A stretch of 64,000 nt of DNA from positions 1,612,001-1,676,000 of the forward strand of contig CBDDEI010000002.1 in NCBI GenBank assembly GCA_965226775.1, read 5' to 3'. Position numbers and translations under genes: made by a program. Every line of letters begins with the position of its first letter. The stretch's first letter is position 1. This DNA is from CBDDEI01 sp965226775. GTDB taxonomy: Bacteria; Chloroflexota; Dehalococcoidia; SHYD01. This document shows positions 42,357-50,258 of the stretch, in pieces. The notes beneath the pieces were generated by a model. That model made no database searches and was not told the DNA's origin. It was given only the letters and a program-made list of their open reading frames with translations.

Positions 42357-43292
42357 TTACCACCAGATTTTCTCGTCTACGCCGGGCGCTTCACCCGCAT
42401 CGGCATTGGTCCAAAGCCCAGTCGTGAGATATTTCCAACCGCCGTCCGCCAGCAACACTACAATGTTGCCCTGGTCCATCCGCTGAGCCAGCTTTGCCGC
42501 GGCGTAGACCACGGAGCCGGAGGAGATGCCGGCAAAGATGCCCTCCGCGTCCATAAGCTTGCGCGTCACGGCAAAGGCCTCGTTGCTGGCCACTACGAAG
42601 CGTCCATCCAGCATGGTCTGGTCTAGGATAGGCGGGATGAAGCCTTCCTCCAGACTGCGCAGGCCCTGCACCAGGTCGCCGGGATGCGGAACTACTGCAA
42701 CCACCTTGGTCTCAGCGTTGCGCTCTTTCAGACGACGCCCCACGCCCATGAGCGTGCCGCCTGTGCCCAGTCCTGCCACAAATACATCCACCTGGGGAAG
42801 CTCCTCAAGAATTTCAGCGCCGGTAGTCTCGTAGTGTGCGCGGGGGTTCATTGGGTTGCCGTACTGGTAGGGCATGAAGTAGTCCGGATTGTCTTCCATC
42901 ATGGCCAATGCCTTGCGGATGGCTCCGTTGCTGCCCTCTGCACCATCGCTCCGCACCACCTCTGCGCCGTACACCTCAAGGAGCTGGCGGCGCTCATCGC
43001 TCACATTCTCCGGCATGACCACTTTGACATGATACCCCTTGTAGCGGCCGACCATCGCAAGGGCGATGCCGGTGTTGCCGCTGGTGGGCTCAAAGATGGT
43101 CTGGCCGGGCTGCAACGCTCCGGTGCGTTCCGCATCATCAATCATGTACTTGACGATGCGGTCCTTCAGGCTCCCGGTGGGGTTCTGCCCTTCCAGCTTG
43201 GCGTAGATATGCACCCGCGGGTTGGGACTGATGCGAGACAGCTCAACGAGCGGCGTATGCCCAATAGCGTCGATTATGTTTTCGTACGGCAT
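42357..43292 (-). CDS. cysM: CysM-type cysteine synthase (CysO-dependent)
   Basis: This fold-type II PLP enzyme makes cysteine from an activated serine and a sulfur donor. The 311-aa protein has the PLP lysine in NPTGSLKDRIVKYM, the phosphate loop PTSGNTG and the GLGTGGTLMGVGRRL block. LRSLEEGFIPPILD and the tail KYLTTGLWTNA ending in KIWW resemble M. tuberculosis CysM, which uses O-phosphoserine and CysO thiocarboxylate, rather than ordinary CysK. The ATG at 43292, not the GTG at 43301, is taken as start. cysO lies 23 bases upstream. Confidence 0.9.
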   Translation of the reverse strand: MPYENIIDAIGHTPLVELSRISPNPRVHIYAKLEGQNPTGSLKDRIVKYMIDDAERTGALQPGQTIFEPTSGNTGIALAMVGRYKGYHVKVVMPENVSDERRQLLEVYGAEVVRSDGAEGSNGAIRKALAMMEDNPDYFMPYQYGNPMNPRAHYETTGAEILEELPQVDVFVAGLGTGGTLMGVGRRLKERNAETKVVAVVPHPGDLVQGLRSLEEGFIPPILDQTMLDGRFVVASNEAFAVTRKLMDAEGIFAGISSGSVVYAAAKLAQRMDQGNIVVLLADGGWKYLTTGLWTNADAGEAPGVDEKIWW

Positions 43293-43314
43293 GGGGTTCA
43301 CCTAGTCCGCGGGG

Positions 43315-43605
43315 TTACGCGTAAGTAGGCGCTCCTCCTGCGAGGGCTGGGAGGATGGACAAGACGTCCCCCTCATCTACAGCCGTACCCAGTTGCCCCA
43401 GGAACCGGATGTCCTCATCGTTCTTGTAGATGTTGACAAACCGGTGCAGCTCACCGTCATCGGAGAGCACCTGAGACTTAAAGCCGGGATAGTTCTGCTC
43501 CAAGTTTTTCAGCACCTCACCCACGGTTGCGCCGTCAGCATTGACGCTCTTTGCGCCACCCACTACTCGTTGCAAGACCGCGGTCACGCGTACTTCTACG
43601 GCCAT
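43315..43605 (-). CDS. cysO: CysO-like sulfur-carrier protein with masked C-terminus
   Basis: This ubiquitin-fold MoaD/ThiS-type protein (96 aa) shows FVNIYKNDEDIRFLGQLG and SILPALAGG, as in CysO of M. tuberculosis. The C-terminal glycine is adenylated by MoeB/MoeZ and turned into a thiocarboxylate that CysM uses. Here five more residues, APTYA, follow the Gly-Gly. They would block activation until removed, which is a known job of JAMM proteases (QbsD on QbsE). The ATG is followed by cysM on one side and preceded by moeB. Confidence 0.92.
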   Translation of the reverse strand: MAVEVRVTAVLQRVVGGAKSVNADGATVGEVLKNLEQNYPGFKSQVLSDDGELHRFVNIYKNDEDIRFLGQLGTAVDEGDVLSILPALAGGAPTYA

Positions 43606-43627
43606 TGTTGCTTTGCTCTCCTTACTT

Positions 43628-44479
43628 CTAGTTGCTCAGCGCGGCGGTAGCCGTCTGCATCGGCGATTCGATACCGTTGCAAAACTCTTCGTAGTCGATG
43701 AGCTCAGTCACAGTGGGATTGTCGCCGCAGACGGGGCACTGCGGGTCGCGCCGTATCCGCATCTTGCGGAAGTCCATGCTCAACGCGTCGAAGAGCAGCA
43801 GTTTGCCAACCAGGGGTTCGCCCAAGTTCAGGATTAGCTTAATGGTCTCAATGGCCTGGATGCAGCCCACAATGCCCGGCAGCACGCCCAGCACGCCGCC
43901 TTCAGCGCAGCTCGGCACCATGCCCGGAGGAGGCGGCGCCGGATAGAGGCAGCGGTAGCAGCCCTGTTCTGGCAGGTAGACCGAAGCCTGCCCTTCAAAG
44001 AAGAGGATGCTGCCGTCTACTAGGGGCTTCTTCAGGAACACACAGGCGTCGTTCACCAGATAGCGGGTGGGGAAGTTATCGCACCCGTTTATGACAATGT
44101 CATAGTCCTTGATGATATCCATCGCATTGTCGGAGGTGAGCAGGGTAAAGTGTTTCACCACCTTAACGTCCGGATTCAGGTCGTTCAAACGCTCTTCAGC
44201 GGAGTCTACTTTGGGACGGCCCACATCGTTAGTATCGTGCAGGAGCTGGCGTTGCAGGTTGGAGAGGTCGACTATGTCGGCATCGATAATGCCAAGTGTG
44301 CCAACGCCCGCCGCCGCCAAGTACATAGCAGTGGGAGAACCCAGACCGCCCGCGCCTACCAGCAGCACCTTTGCGTTGAGCAGCTTGCGCTGGCCCTTGC
44401 CGCCCACCTGGGGCATCACAATATGCCGGCTGTAACGCATAATTTGTTCTTCCCGCCAGGGGTCTGCGCCGCCGGACAT
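43628..44479 (-). CDS. moeB: MoeB/ThiF-family sulfur-carrier adenylyltransferase
   Basis: This E1-like enzyme adenylates the C-terminus of CysO/MoaD/ThiS carriers. The 283-aa protein has YSRHIVMPQVGGKGQRKLL, the ATP loop VLLVGAGGLGSP, DIVDLSNLQRQ, the Cys-containing loop SCAEGGVLGVLPG, and zinc ligands CYRC and CPVC. There is no rhodanese domain, so the separate sulfurtransferase may take that role. The frame stays open upstream of the ATG at 44479 into MoaD-like sequence (LGDEVSILPAMSGG), so the original gene may have been a MoaD-MoeB fusion; see the next entry. Confidence 0.92.
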   Translation of the reverse strand: MSGGADPWREEQIMRYSRHIVMPQVGGKGQRKLLNAKVLLVGAGGLGSPTAMYLAAAGVGTLGIIDADIVDLSNLQRQLLHDTNDVGRPKVDSAEERLNDLNPDVKVVKHFTLLTSDNAMDIIKDYDIVINGCDNFPTRYLVNDACVFLKKPLVDGSILFFEGQASVYLPEQGCYRCLYPAPPPPGMVPSCAEGGVLGVLPGIVGCIQAIETIKLILNLGEPLVGKLLLFDALSMDFRKMRIRRDPQCPVCGDNPTVTELIDYEEFCNGIESPMQTATAALSN

Positions 44480-44742
44480 GGCCGGCAAAATAGACACTTC
44501 ATCACCCAGTCTGGACGGAGGTATGCCCGCCCTGGAGCGTGCCAATGTCCCGGTTGTTGACAAAGACTGCCACGTGATCGGCAATCTGCCCCTCCGGGTC
44601 AAAGACGAGGCTCTTCAAGGGCCGGGTACTTGCGACCCAGCGCTGCCAGCACCTCTACCACGCTCTCGCCATCGCCCTCCACAACGGCACGGTTGCCGGT
44701 TGCGGTCCTGAACGGCCCTGGTACTAATACGCTAACTGCCAT
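44480..44742 (-). pseudogene. MoaD/CysO-like domain, two frameshifts, probably fused to MoeB
   Basis: From the ATG at 44742 (GGGAGG upstream) the frame reads MAVSVLVPGPFRTATG and GDGESVVEVLAALGRKYPAL, then hits a stop. The continuation LKSLVFDPEGQIADHVAVFV and NNRDIGTLQGGHTSV is in the +1 frame, changing near 44610-44620. The end LGDEVSILPAMSGG is in the next frame, changing near 44508-44518, and runs without a stop into MoeB. With both shifts repaired it is a full ubiquitin-like carrier joined to MoeB. As it stands no full-length carrier can be made from this copy. Confidence 0.78.
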
Positions 44743-44755
44743 GTGAACGTCCTCC

Positions 44756-45739
<984 letters not shown>

Positions 45740-45765
45740 AGTCGTGCGCTCTGCGTTACTTGCTG

Positions 45766-46203
45766 CTAGATATGATACATCGACCGTTGCTGAAGCGCCT
45801 TCTGCCGCTCCGCAAGCTGCCCAATAGTGGTAGCTGCGAGCAAGCGCTGGCTGGCATCGGTAAGCTCCTGCCAGACCTCCTGCTGTCCGCAGCGCCCGGA
45901 GAGTTCGCAGTTGATGGTGCCGTCCAGGCAACCAATAACGGCGTTCGAACCTTCCAGCACTTGGAACACCTCTACCAGCGGGACCAGCCCCGGCTCCTTG
46001 GCGAGCATATGGCCGCCTTGGGGGCCGCGACGGCTGTGGATAAACCCAGCCTTACGGAGCATGGTGAGTAACTGGTCAAGGTACGGTTCCGGGATGTACT
46101 GCCGCTCGGCAATCTCCCTGCTCTGGACCGGGCCTTCTCCGTAATGGTCTGCTAAATCCACTAGGGCGCGTATCCCGTAATCGCCCCGCATGGAGACTTT
46201 CAT
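45766..46203 (-). CDS. Rrf2-family transcriptional regulator (IscR/CymR-like)
   Basis: The 145-aa protein has the Rrf2 winged helix (MKVSMRGDYGIRALVDLADH, QYIPEPYLDQLLTMLRKAGF, SRRGPQGGH) and three cysteines, Cys-x6-Cys-x5-Cys (CLDGTINCELSGRC), close to the spacing that binds an Fe-S cluster in IscR. It heads the cysteine operon, 26 bases before cysK, and its promoter carries a perfect palindrome. It probably senses Fe-S or cysteine status and represses the operon. CymR-like control, which needs no cluster, is the alternative. Confidence 0.92.
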   Translation of the reverse strand: MKVSMRGDYGIRALVDLADHYGEGPVQSREIAERQYIPEPYLDQLLTMLRKAGFIHSRRGPQGGHMLAKEPGLVPLVEVFQVLEGSNAVIGCLDGTINCELSGRCGQQEVWQELTDASQRLLAATTIGQLAERQKALQQRSMYHI

Positions 46204-46234
46204 ATTACTGTTCTGCCCCTATGCCATAATACTC

Positions 46235-46259
46235 GACTAAGTTAGTCACCATTATAGCA
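46235..46259 (-). promoter_or_regulatory. Extended -10 promoter and palindromic operator of the cysteine operon
   Basis: On the minus strand TG-C-TATAAT (46259 to 46251) is a perfect extended -10. A few bases downstream, at the expected start, is GACTAA-C-TTAGTC (46247 to 46235), a perfect 6-1-6 palindrome. An Rrf2 protein bound there would block polymerase. Sites of the GACTAA/TTAGTC kind are typical of Rrf2 regulators. Autoregulation is inferred. Confidence 0.7.
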
Positions 46260-46290
46260 TATTAGGCCAAGCGAACAACAGAGACTATCT

Positions 46291-46398
46291 CGGTGTAGTA
46301 CACACCGTCTTACCGCTTATCCTTCGACAGGCTCCGGATGAGCGGTGTTCTATTCTCTCTAGGTCCGTGCATGGTTCGACAGGCGCACCATGAACGGT
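46291..46398. repeat. Three palindromes between the two sulfur operons
   Basis: CGGTGT/ACACCG (46291-46307) may serve as a weak terminator. ACCGCTTATCC with GGATGAGCGGT (46312-46346), and CCGTGCATGGT with ACCATGAACGG (46365-46397), both enclose a TTCGACAGGC loop. They are probably two copies of a dispersed palindromic repeat. The full 202-base gap contains no open frame. Confidence 0.6.
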
Positions 46399-46405
46399 TG
46401 CCCTC

Positions 46406-46684
46406 TTACGCCCCGCCGGCCACTGCGGGCACAATGCTTACTTCGTCGCCCTGCTTCAAAGTAGTGGCTAGACCATCCAGGAAGCGCACGTCCTCGCCGT
46501 TCACGTAGATGTTGACGAACCGCCGCAGCTCACCTGCCTCGTCGCAGAGGCGCTCCCGGAACCCCGGGCACTGGCCCTCCAGCCCTTCAATGCACTGGCG
46601 CAGGTCATCTCCGGACACCACAAGGGCGTCCTTGCCTCCCGCCAGGTTCCGCAACGGTGTGGGAATCCGAATCTGTACGTCCAT
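46406..46684 (-). CDS. Second CysO/MoaD-like sulfur-carrier protein
   Basis: The 92-aa ubiquitin-fold protein carries RRFVNIYVNGEDVRFLDG and ends SIVPAVAGGA, so one alanine follows the Gly-Gly. The N-terminus VQIRIPTPLRNLAGGKDAL is typical of the CysO branch. It is the last gene of the SAM-riboswitch operon, behind the NIL protein and ThrC-like enzyme, not in the cysteine operon. I infer that it donates sulfur in a methionine-related reaction. It would need trimming by the JAMM protease and activation by MoeB, both about 2-6 kb away. Confidence 0.9.
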   Translation of the reverse strand: MDVQIRIPTPLRNLAGGKDALVVSGDDLRQCIEGLEGQCPGFRERLCDEAGELRRFVNIYVNGEDVRFLDGLATTLKQGDEVSIVPAVAGGA

Positions 46685-46756
46685 TGCCTACCCTACTCTT
46701 TTCTTGAATACTTTCTCTATTATGTAAAATTATTGCGGAAATGCCAACCGCAGCGG

Positions 46757-46999
46757 CTATCCCGCCACCACGTCGCCCTCAATGGGGTCGACGCGGACGC
46801 CTAGCTCCCGCACCCACTGTAGCCCCTGCTCGATGGCATCTTCGTCGCCGTCAAGCTCCAACGCAACCCATCCCCGGTCTTCCGTCACGTCTGCGCGGCG
46901 GATGTTGGTCACCACCTTGAACTTCTGCCCTAGGCCATAGATGACCGGCTCTTTGATGAGTTCCGTTGAAAAGGTGAACATGACTCGTTTCTTTGACAT
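46757..46999 (-). CDS. NIL-domain protein
   Basis: NIL domains are small ferredoxin-like folds, best known at the end of the methionine importer ATPase MetN, where they bind methionine, and in proteins needed for homocysteine synthesis in methanogens. This 80-aa protein is a single such domain: VMFTFSTELIKEPVIYGLG followed by FKVVTNIRRADVTEDRGWVA and ELDGDEDAIEQGLQWV. GGGAGGG precedes the ATG. It sits between the ThrC-like gene and the sulfur carrier in an operon under a SAM riboswitch, which fits a methionine-linked role. Confidence 0.88.
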   Translation of the reverse strand: MSKKRVMFTFSTELIKEPVIYGLGQKFKVVTNIRRADVTEDRGWVALELDGDEDAIEQGLQWVRELGVRVDPIEGDVVAG

Positions 47000-47060
47000 G
47001 TCTACCCTCCCTTGTTTAATGATCTAGTTTCGGAGGAAACCATAGCTCAATGCAAATGCC

Positions 47061-48311
47061 CTAGACGGCCGCTACGGCCGCGCTCTTGCGCGCCGCCAGC
47101 GCTTCCTCAAAGGCCGTGATACTCGCTTCGATGTGCAGCGGCATTGTCACGTTATCGACGATTGCCTCTTGGGTCTTGAGCCCATTCCCCGTGATGTAGG
47201 CCACTGTTACCTCTTTAGGACCAATGGCTCCCTGTTCCACCAACCGCTTGAGGCCGGAGACCACGACGCCGCCGGCGGTCTCCGCAAAGATGCCCTCAGT
47301 CTCCGCCAGTAGCTTCATCCCGGCCACTACCTCGTCATCCGTGACCGAAGCGGCGCCGCCGCCGGACTCTTCGATGGCCTTTAGCGCGTAGTAGCCATCT
47401 GCAGGATTGCCAATGGCCAACGACTTTGCAATGGTGTCCGGCTTCACCGGCCGGATGACCGTGGAGTTGTTCTGGTACGCGGTAACGATGGGCGAGCACC
47501 CTTCCGCCTGGGTGGCGAACATACGGGTCTTCACGCCCTCTATCACCCCAATCTTTTCGAACTCGTTGAAACCCTTCCATATCTTCGTGAACATGGAACC
47601 GGAAGCCAGAGGCACTACCGCACAGTCCGGGGCGCGCCAGCCAAGCTGTTCCGCCACCTCGTAGCCCAGAGTCTTGCTGCCCTCGGCATAGTAAGGCCGC
47701 ACGTTAATGTTCACAAACGCCCAGGGATAGCGGTCGCCCAGCTCGCTGCAGAGGCGGTTCACCTGGTCGTAGCTGCCATCCACTGCTACCAATGTGGGGC
47801 CGTAGATGGCCGCGCCGATGATCTTCCCTTGCTCCAGATCCGAGGGGATGAAGATGTAGGCCTCCATGCCCGCTCTGGCCGCGTGGGCCGCCACACTGCC
47901 CGCCAGGTTGCCCGTTGACGCGCAGGCCAGCACCTCGTACCCCAACTCCCGAGCTCGTGTGCTCGCCACCGCCACCACGCGGTCCTTGAAGGAGTAGGTG
48001 GGGTTAACGCAGTCGTTCTTGAGGTAGAGGTTTTCCAACCCCAAGGCTTTGCCCAGACGGTTGGCCTTGATGAAGGGGGTGAACCCAGCGTTGATGTCTA
48101 CGACATCGTCGCCTAGGACGGGGAGCAGCGGCTTGTAGCGCCAGATGCTGTTGGGGCCGCGCTCAATGGTCTTGCGATTAACCGCCTTGGCGATAGCTTC
48201 GTAGTCGTAGACCACTTCCAGCGGCCCGAAGCAGAACTCGCAAACGTTGAGTGCTTTGAGCGGATAGCGCCGGCTGCACTCTCTACAGCCCAGCGCGCTA
48301 GCGAACGGCAT
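47061..48311 (-). CDS. ThrC-like PLP enzyme (annotated class: threonine synthase) under SAM control
   Basis: Threonine synthase converts O-phosphohomoserine to threonine. The 416-aa fold-type II PLP protein has an N-terminal zinc ribbon (CREC and CEFC), the PLP lysine Lys109 in NPTYSFKDRVV, the phosphate loop ASTGNLAGS and the GNGLKT end. Ordinary ThrC has Gly where this has Tyr just before SFKDR, and Gly after the Arg. The operon partners (NIL protein, sulfur carrier) and the SAM-I riboswitch point to sulfur/methionine metabolism. I propose that it may replace the phosphate of O-phosphohomoserine by sulfur from the carrier. Plain threonine synthase remains possible. Confidence 0.85.
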   Translation of the reverse strand: MPFASALGCRECSRRYPLKALNVCEFCFGPLEVVYDYEAIAKAVNRKTIERGPNSIWRYKPLLPVLGDDVVDINAGFTPFIKANRLGKALGLENLYLKNDCVNPTYSFKDRVVAVASTRARELGYEVLACASTGNLAGSVAAHAARAGMEAYIFIPSDLEQGKIIGAAIYGPTLVAVDGSYDQVNRLCSELGDRYPWAFVNINVRPYYAEGSKTLGYEVAEQLGWRAPDCAVVPLASGSMFTKIWKGFNEFEKIGVIEGVKTRMFATQAEGCSPIVTAYQNNSTVIRPVKPDTIAKSLAIGNPADGYYALKAIEESGGGAASVTDDEVVAGMKLLAETEGIFAETAGGVVVSGLKRLVEQGAIGPKEVTVAYITGNGLKTQEAIVDNVTMPLHIEASITAFEEALAARKSAAVAAV

Positions 48312-48325
48312 GATGTATCCTCCTC

Positions 48326-48342
48326 AGTGTTTAGCCAACACT
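48326..48342 (-). promoter_or_regulatory. Hairpin directly upstream of the ThrC-like ribosome site
   Basis: On the minus strand AGTGTT-GGCTA-AACACT ends right before GAGGAGG, which is followed by the ATG at 48311. It lies beyond the riboswitch terminator and could affect ribosome access or protect the processed transcript. Confidence 0.35.
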
Positions 48343-48440
48343 CTGCGTGGGGTAACCTGGGCCGTTCCGTTGAACGGGCGTCCTGCCTACTACTAAGGCA
48401 AGTGCGAGGAGCAATTAGCCGCGCGGTTGAAAACCGTGGT

Positions 48441-48468
48441 AAAACAAAAACCTCTTCACAAGAAGAGG
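48441..48468 (-). terminator. Riboswitch-controlled intrinsic terminator
   Basis: On the minus strand CCTCTTC-TTGT-GAAGAGG (48468 to 48451) is followed by TTTTTGTTTT. It lies 16 bases after the SAM-I aptamer and 130 bases before the ThrC-like start, the expected place for the OFF state. Confidence 0.88.
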
Positions 48469-48483
48469 CTGGCTCGCACCAGG

Positions 48484-48585
48484 CGTCTCATCTTGCAGAT
48501 TGCTCTGCCGGAATTGGCACCGCACCAATTGGTCGGTTGCCGGGCTTCACAGGGCCGTCTCCCTCCACCTCTCTTGATAAGAGCG
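48484..48585 (-). promoter_or_regulatory. SAM-I (S-box) riboswitch
   Basis: The minus strand reads CTCTTATCAAGAGAGGTGG, then AGGGA and GGCCCTGTGAAGCCCGGCAA with CC after it, then GGTGCCAATTCC and GATGAGAC. These are the P1 stem, the kink-turn and pseudoknot region, and the P3 core of the SAM-I class, in order and with standard spacing over about 100 nt. P1 closes as CTCTTATC with GATGAGA. Binding of SAM should stabilise P1 and allow the terminator at 48441-48468 to form, shutting off the ThrC-like, NIL and carrier genes when SAM is plentiful. Confidence 0.95.
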
Positions 48586-48653
48586 TATGGCTATTAAGTT
48601 GTGCCTAAAACGATAGCAAGGAAGCGCACGCGCTGTCAAGTTTGTCTCCATGC

Positions 48654-48686
48654 AAAAAGCGGGCGGCATATGAGCCGCCCGCTTTT
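48654..48686 (-). terminator. Terminator of the first Rieske oxygenase gene
   Basis: AAAAGCGGGCGGC and GCCGCCCGCTTTT form a 13-bp perfect stem around ATATGA (48655-48686), placed 16 bases after the stop codon. A near copy lies after the second oxygenase gene, so it was duplicated with the gene. Confidence 0.88.
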
Positions 48687-48701
48687 CGATAACTCTGCTT
48701 A

Positions 48702-50105
48702 CTAGACGAACAGCTTGTTCGTCCCGAACTTCTCTTTGTTGATGGGATACAGCTCGTCCCAGCTCTTGGCCTCCATGAAGGCTAGCCAGCGGCTGAAGCG
48801 CGCCCGGGCCGGCTCTTCCGACATGCGGTAGTTCAGCGTCCAGGTCGGCATCTGCTCATCCACAAAGCCGCGGCCAACGCCCATCTCAAAGTTGTAGGGC
48901 AGTGTCTGAGCCGTATTGCCCAGGCTGGCCGGGAAGGCGTAGTTCCAGTTCTCCATGTCATCGGACTCAAACACGCCGGTGGGGCCGCAGTAGCGCATCA
49001 CGTAGTGGCGCTCCGCATCCTTCACATGCTTGGGCGCATTCTTGTCCACCTGGTACTGACGCCAACTCTCGGTCATGCCTACGCCAAAGGGATGCCACGG
49101 GAGGATACGCCAGTGGTCAAACACCACGTTGGGGAAGATGGCAAAGTGGCTGCCACCGTGACCGTTGCCCGGCATTACCTTATTGGCATACACATTAGCC
49201 TTAGCCGCGTTGGTGGCACGGTAGTAGTCATCTACTTCGGGCTCTATCCAGGTGTCCTGGTAATCACGCACGCCGGGCTGCTGGTAGAAGCTGTAGGCGC
49301 CGCCATGACCCAGGTTGTGGTCACCGACGGTGTGGTTCTTTAAAGGAAAGGGCTTGCGCATGGGGTGAATATCACCCGTCTTATCGCCTTCTTCACCATG
49401 CGGGCCGACCGTCGCCACGTTGGCAGAGCGATGCGTCATAGCCCCGTGGGTGGCATCGGTGGCGAAGCTGAAGCCCGGGAACTTCCAATTGGTGGGAAGC
49501 CGCCACTTAATAGTGGGGGTGAACACTTCAATGCCGTTGTCCTCACCATCGGTGCCCTGGAAGCAATGGCGAATGCTCTCCCCAAAAGAGCCTACATAGT
49601 CCTCAAAGGAGGGGGCTTTGCGGTCCCAGGTGGCCCAGATAGAACCATAGAAGTTCTTCAGCTGCGCAACCTCGTGCAGGCCCCACTGGCTCTTGTCTAG
49701 CTCGCCGTTGTAGGCATCGGCATAGTAGGCCACGCCCACTAGACGGCCATCGGTGTCATAGCTCCAGCCGTGGAAGGGGCAGGTGAACACCAGGGTGTTG
49801 CCGTCATCGTAACGGCAGACCTTCATGCCTTTGTGGCGGCAGGAATTCAGGAAGACGTGGACCTGCTTGTCCTTGCGGTCCCGCACCATGATGACTTCTT
49901 CTTCTGCCATCCGGGTGACCACAAAGTCGCCGGGGTTCGGCACCTGGCTTTCATGGCCCACGTATAGCCAGCAGCGAGCAAAGATCTGCTCCAACTCCTG
50001 CTGGTAGAGGGCTTCATTCACGTAGACCTCTCGCGCTACATGACCCTTCTCAAAATTGAAGAGCGATCGGAGTGGCTTGTCTATCGTATGCTGGAGAGTA
50101 ACCAT
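48702..50105 (-). CDS. Rieske non-heme iron oxygenase, alpha-type (copy 1)
   Basis: These enzymes insert oxygen into aromatic or other organic substrates using electrons from a ferredoxin/reductase. The 467-aa protein has the Rieske 2Fe-2S ligands CRHKGMKVC and CPFHGW (Cys-x-His, Cys-x2-His) near residues 90-115, and the mononuclear iron motif with two histidines in DATHGAMTHRS. No small subunit, ferredoxin or reductase is nearby. Copy 2 starts upstream on the same strand and is nearly identical; differences cluster in the catalytic domain (HGAMTH here, HAAMTH there). The substrate is unknown. Confidence 0.92.
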   Translation of the reverse strand: MVTLQHTIDKPLRSLFNFEKGHVAREVYVNEALYQQELEQIFARCWLYVGHESQVPNPGDFVVTRMAEEEVIMVRDRKDKQVHVFLNSCRHKGMKVCRYDDGNTLVFTCPFHGWSYDTDGRLVGVAYYADAYNGELDKSQWGLHEVAQLKNFYGSIWATWDRKAPSFEDYVGSFGESIRHCFQGTDGEDNGIEVFTPTIKWRLPTNWKFPGFSFATDATHGAMTHRSANVATVGPHGEEGDKTGDIHPMRKPFPLKNHTVGDHNLGHGGAYSFYQQPGVRDYQDTWIEPEVDDYYRATNAAKANVYANKVMPGNGHGGSHFAIFPNVVFDHWRILPWHPFGVGMTESWRQYQVDKNAPKHVKDAERHYVMRYCGPTGVFESDDMENWNYAFPASLGNTAQTLPYNFEMGVGRGFVDEQMPTWTLNYRMSEEPARARFSRWLAFMEAKSWDELYPINKEKFGTNKLFV

Positions 50106-50186
50106 AGGATAACTGCCTCCTTGTTTGGCATGCCCAACTGCACTGTCGCACGGTTATGACTAGTCAACAATACCCTTAATGGGCCA

Positions 50187-50192
50187 ATTATA
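50187..50192 (-). promoter_or_regulatory. Promoter of Rieske oxygenase copy 1
   Basis: TATAAT on the minus strand (50192 to 50187) lies about 80 bases before the ATG. The leader, ending in AAGGAGG and 10 further bases, is nearly identical to that of copy 2, so the duplication included the 5' region. Confidence 0.45.
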
Positions 50193-50210
50193 CTACTAAT
50201 GCAATAATGC

Positions 50211-50243
50211 AAAAAGCGGGCAGCCCGTGAGCCGCCCGCTTTT
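50211..50243 (-). terminator. Terminator of the second Rieske oxygenase gene
   Basis: AAAAGCGGGCAGC pairs with GCCGCCCGCTTTT with a single A-C mismatch, closely matching the terminator at 48654-48686. It means that the two copies are separate transcription units. Confidence 0.8.
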
Positions 50244-50258
50244 CAATAACTCTGCTTA

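Noticed and set aside
50088..50140. Short ORF overlapping the start of each Rieske oxygenase
   Set aside because: A 16-codon frame (MPNKEAVILW start) occurs in both copies, but it is explained by their near identity and has no ribosome site of its own.
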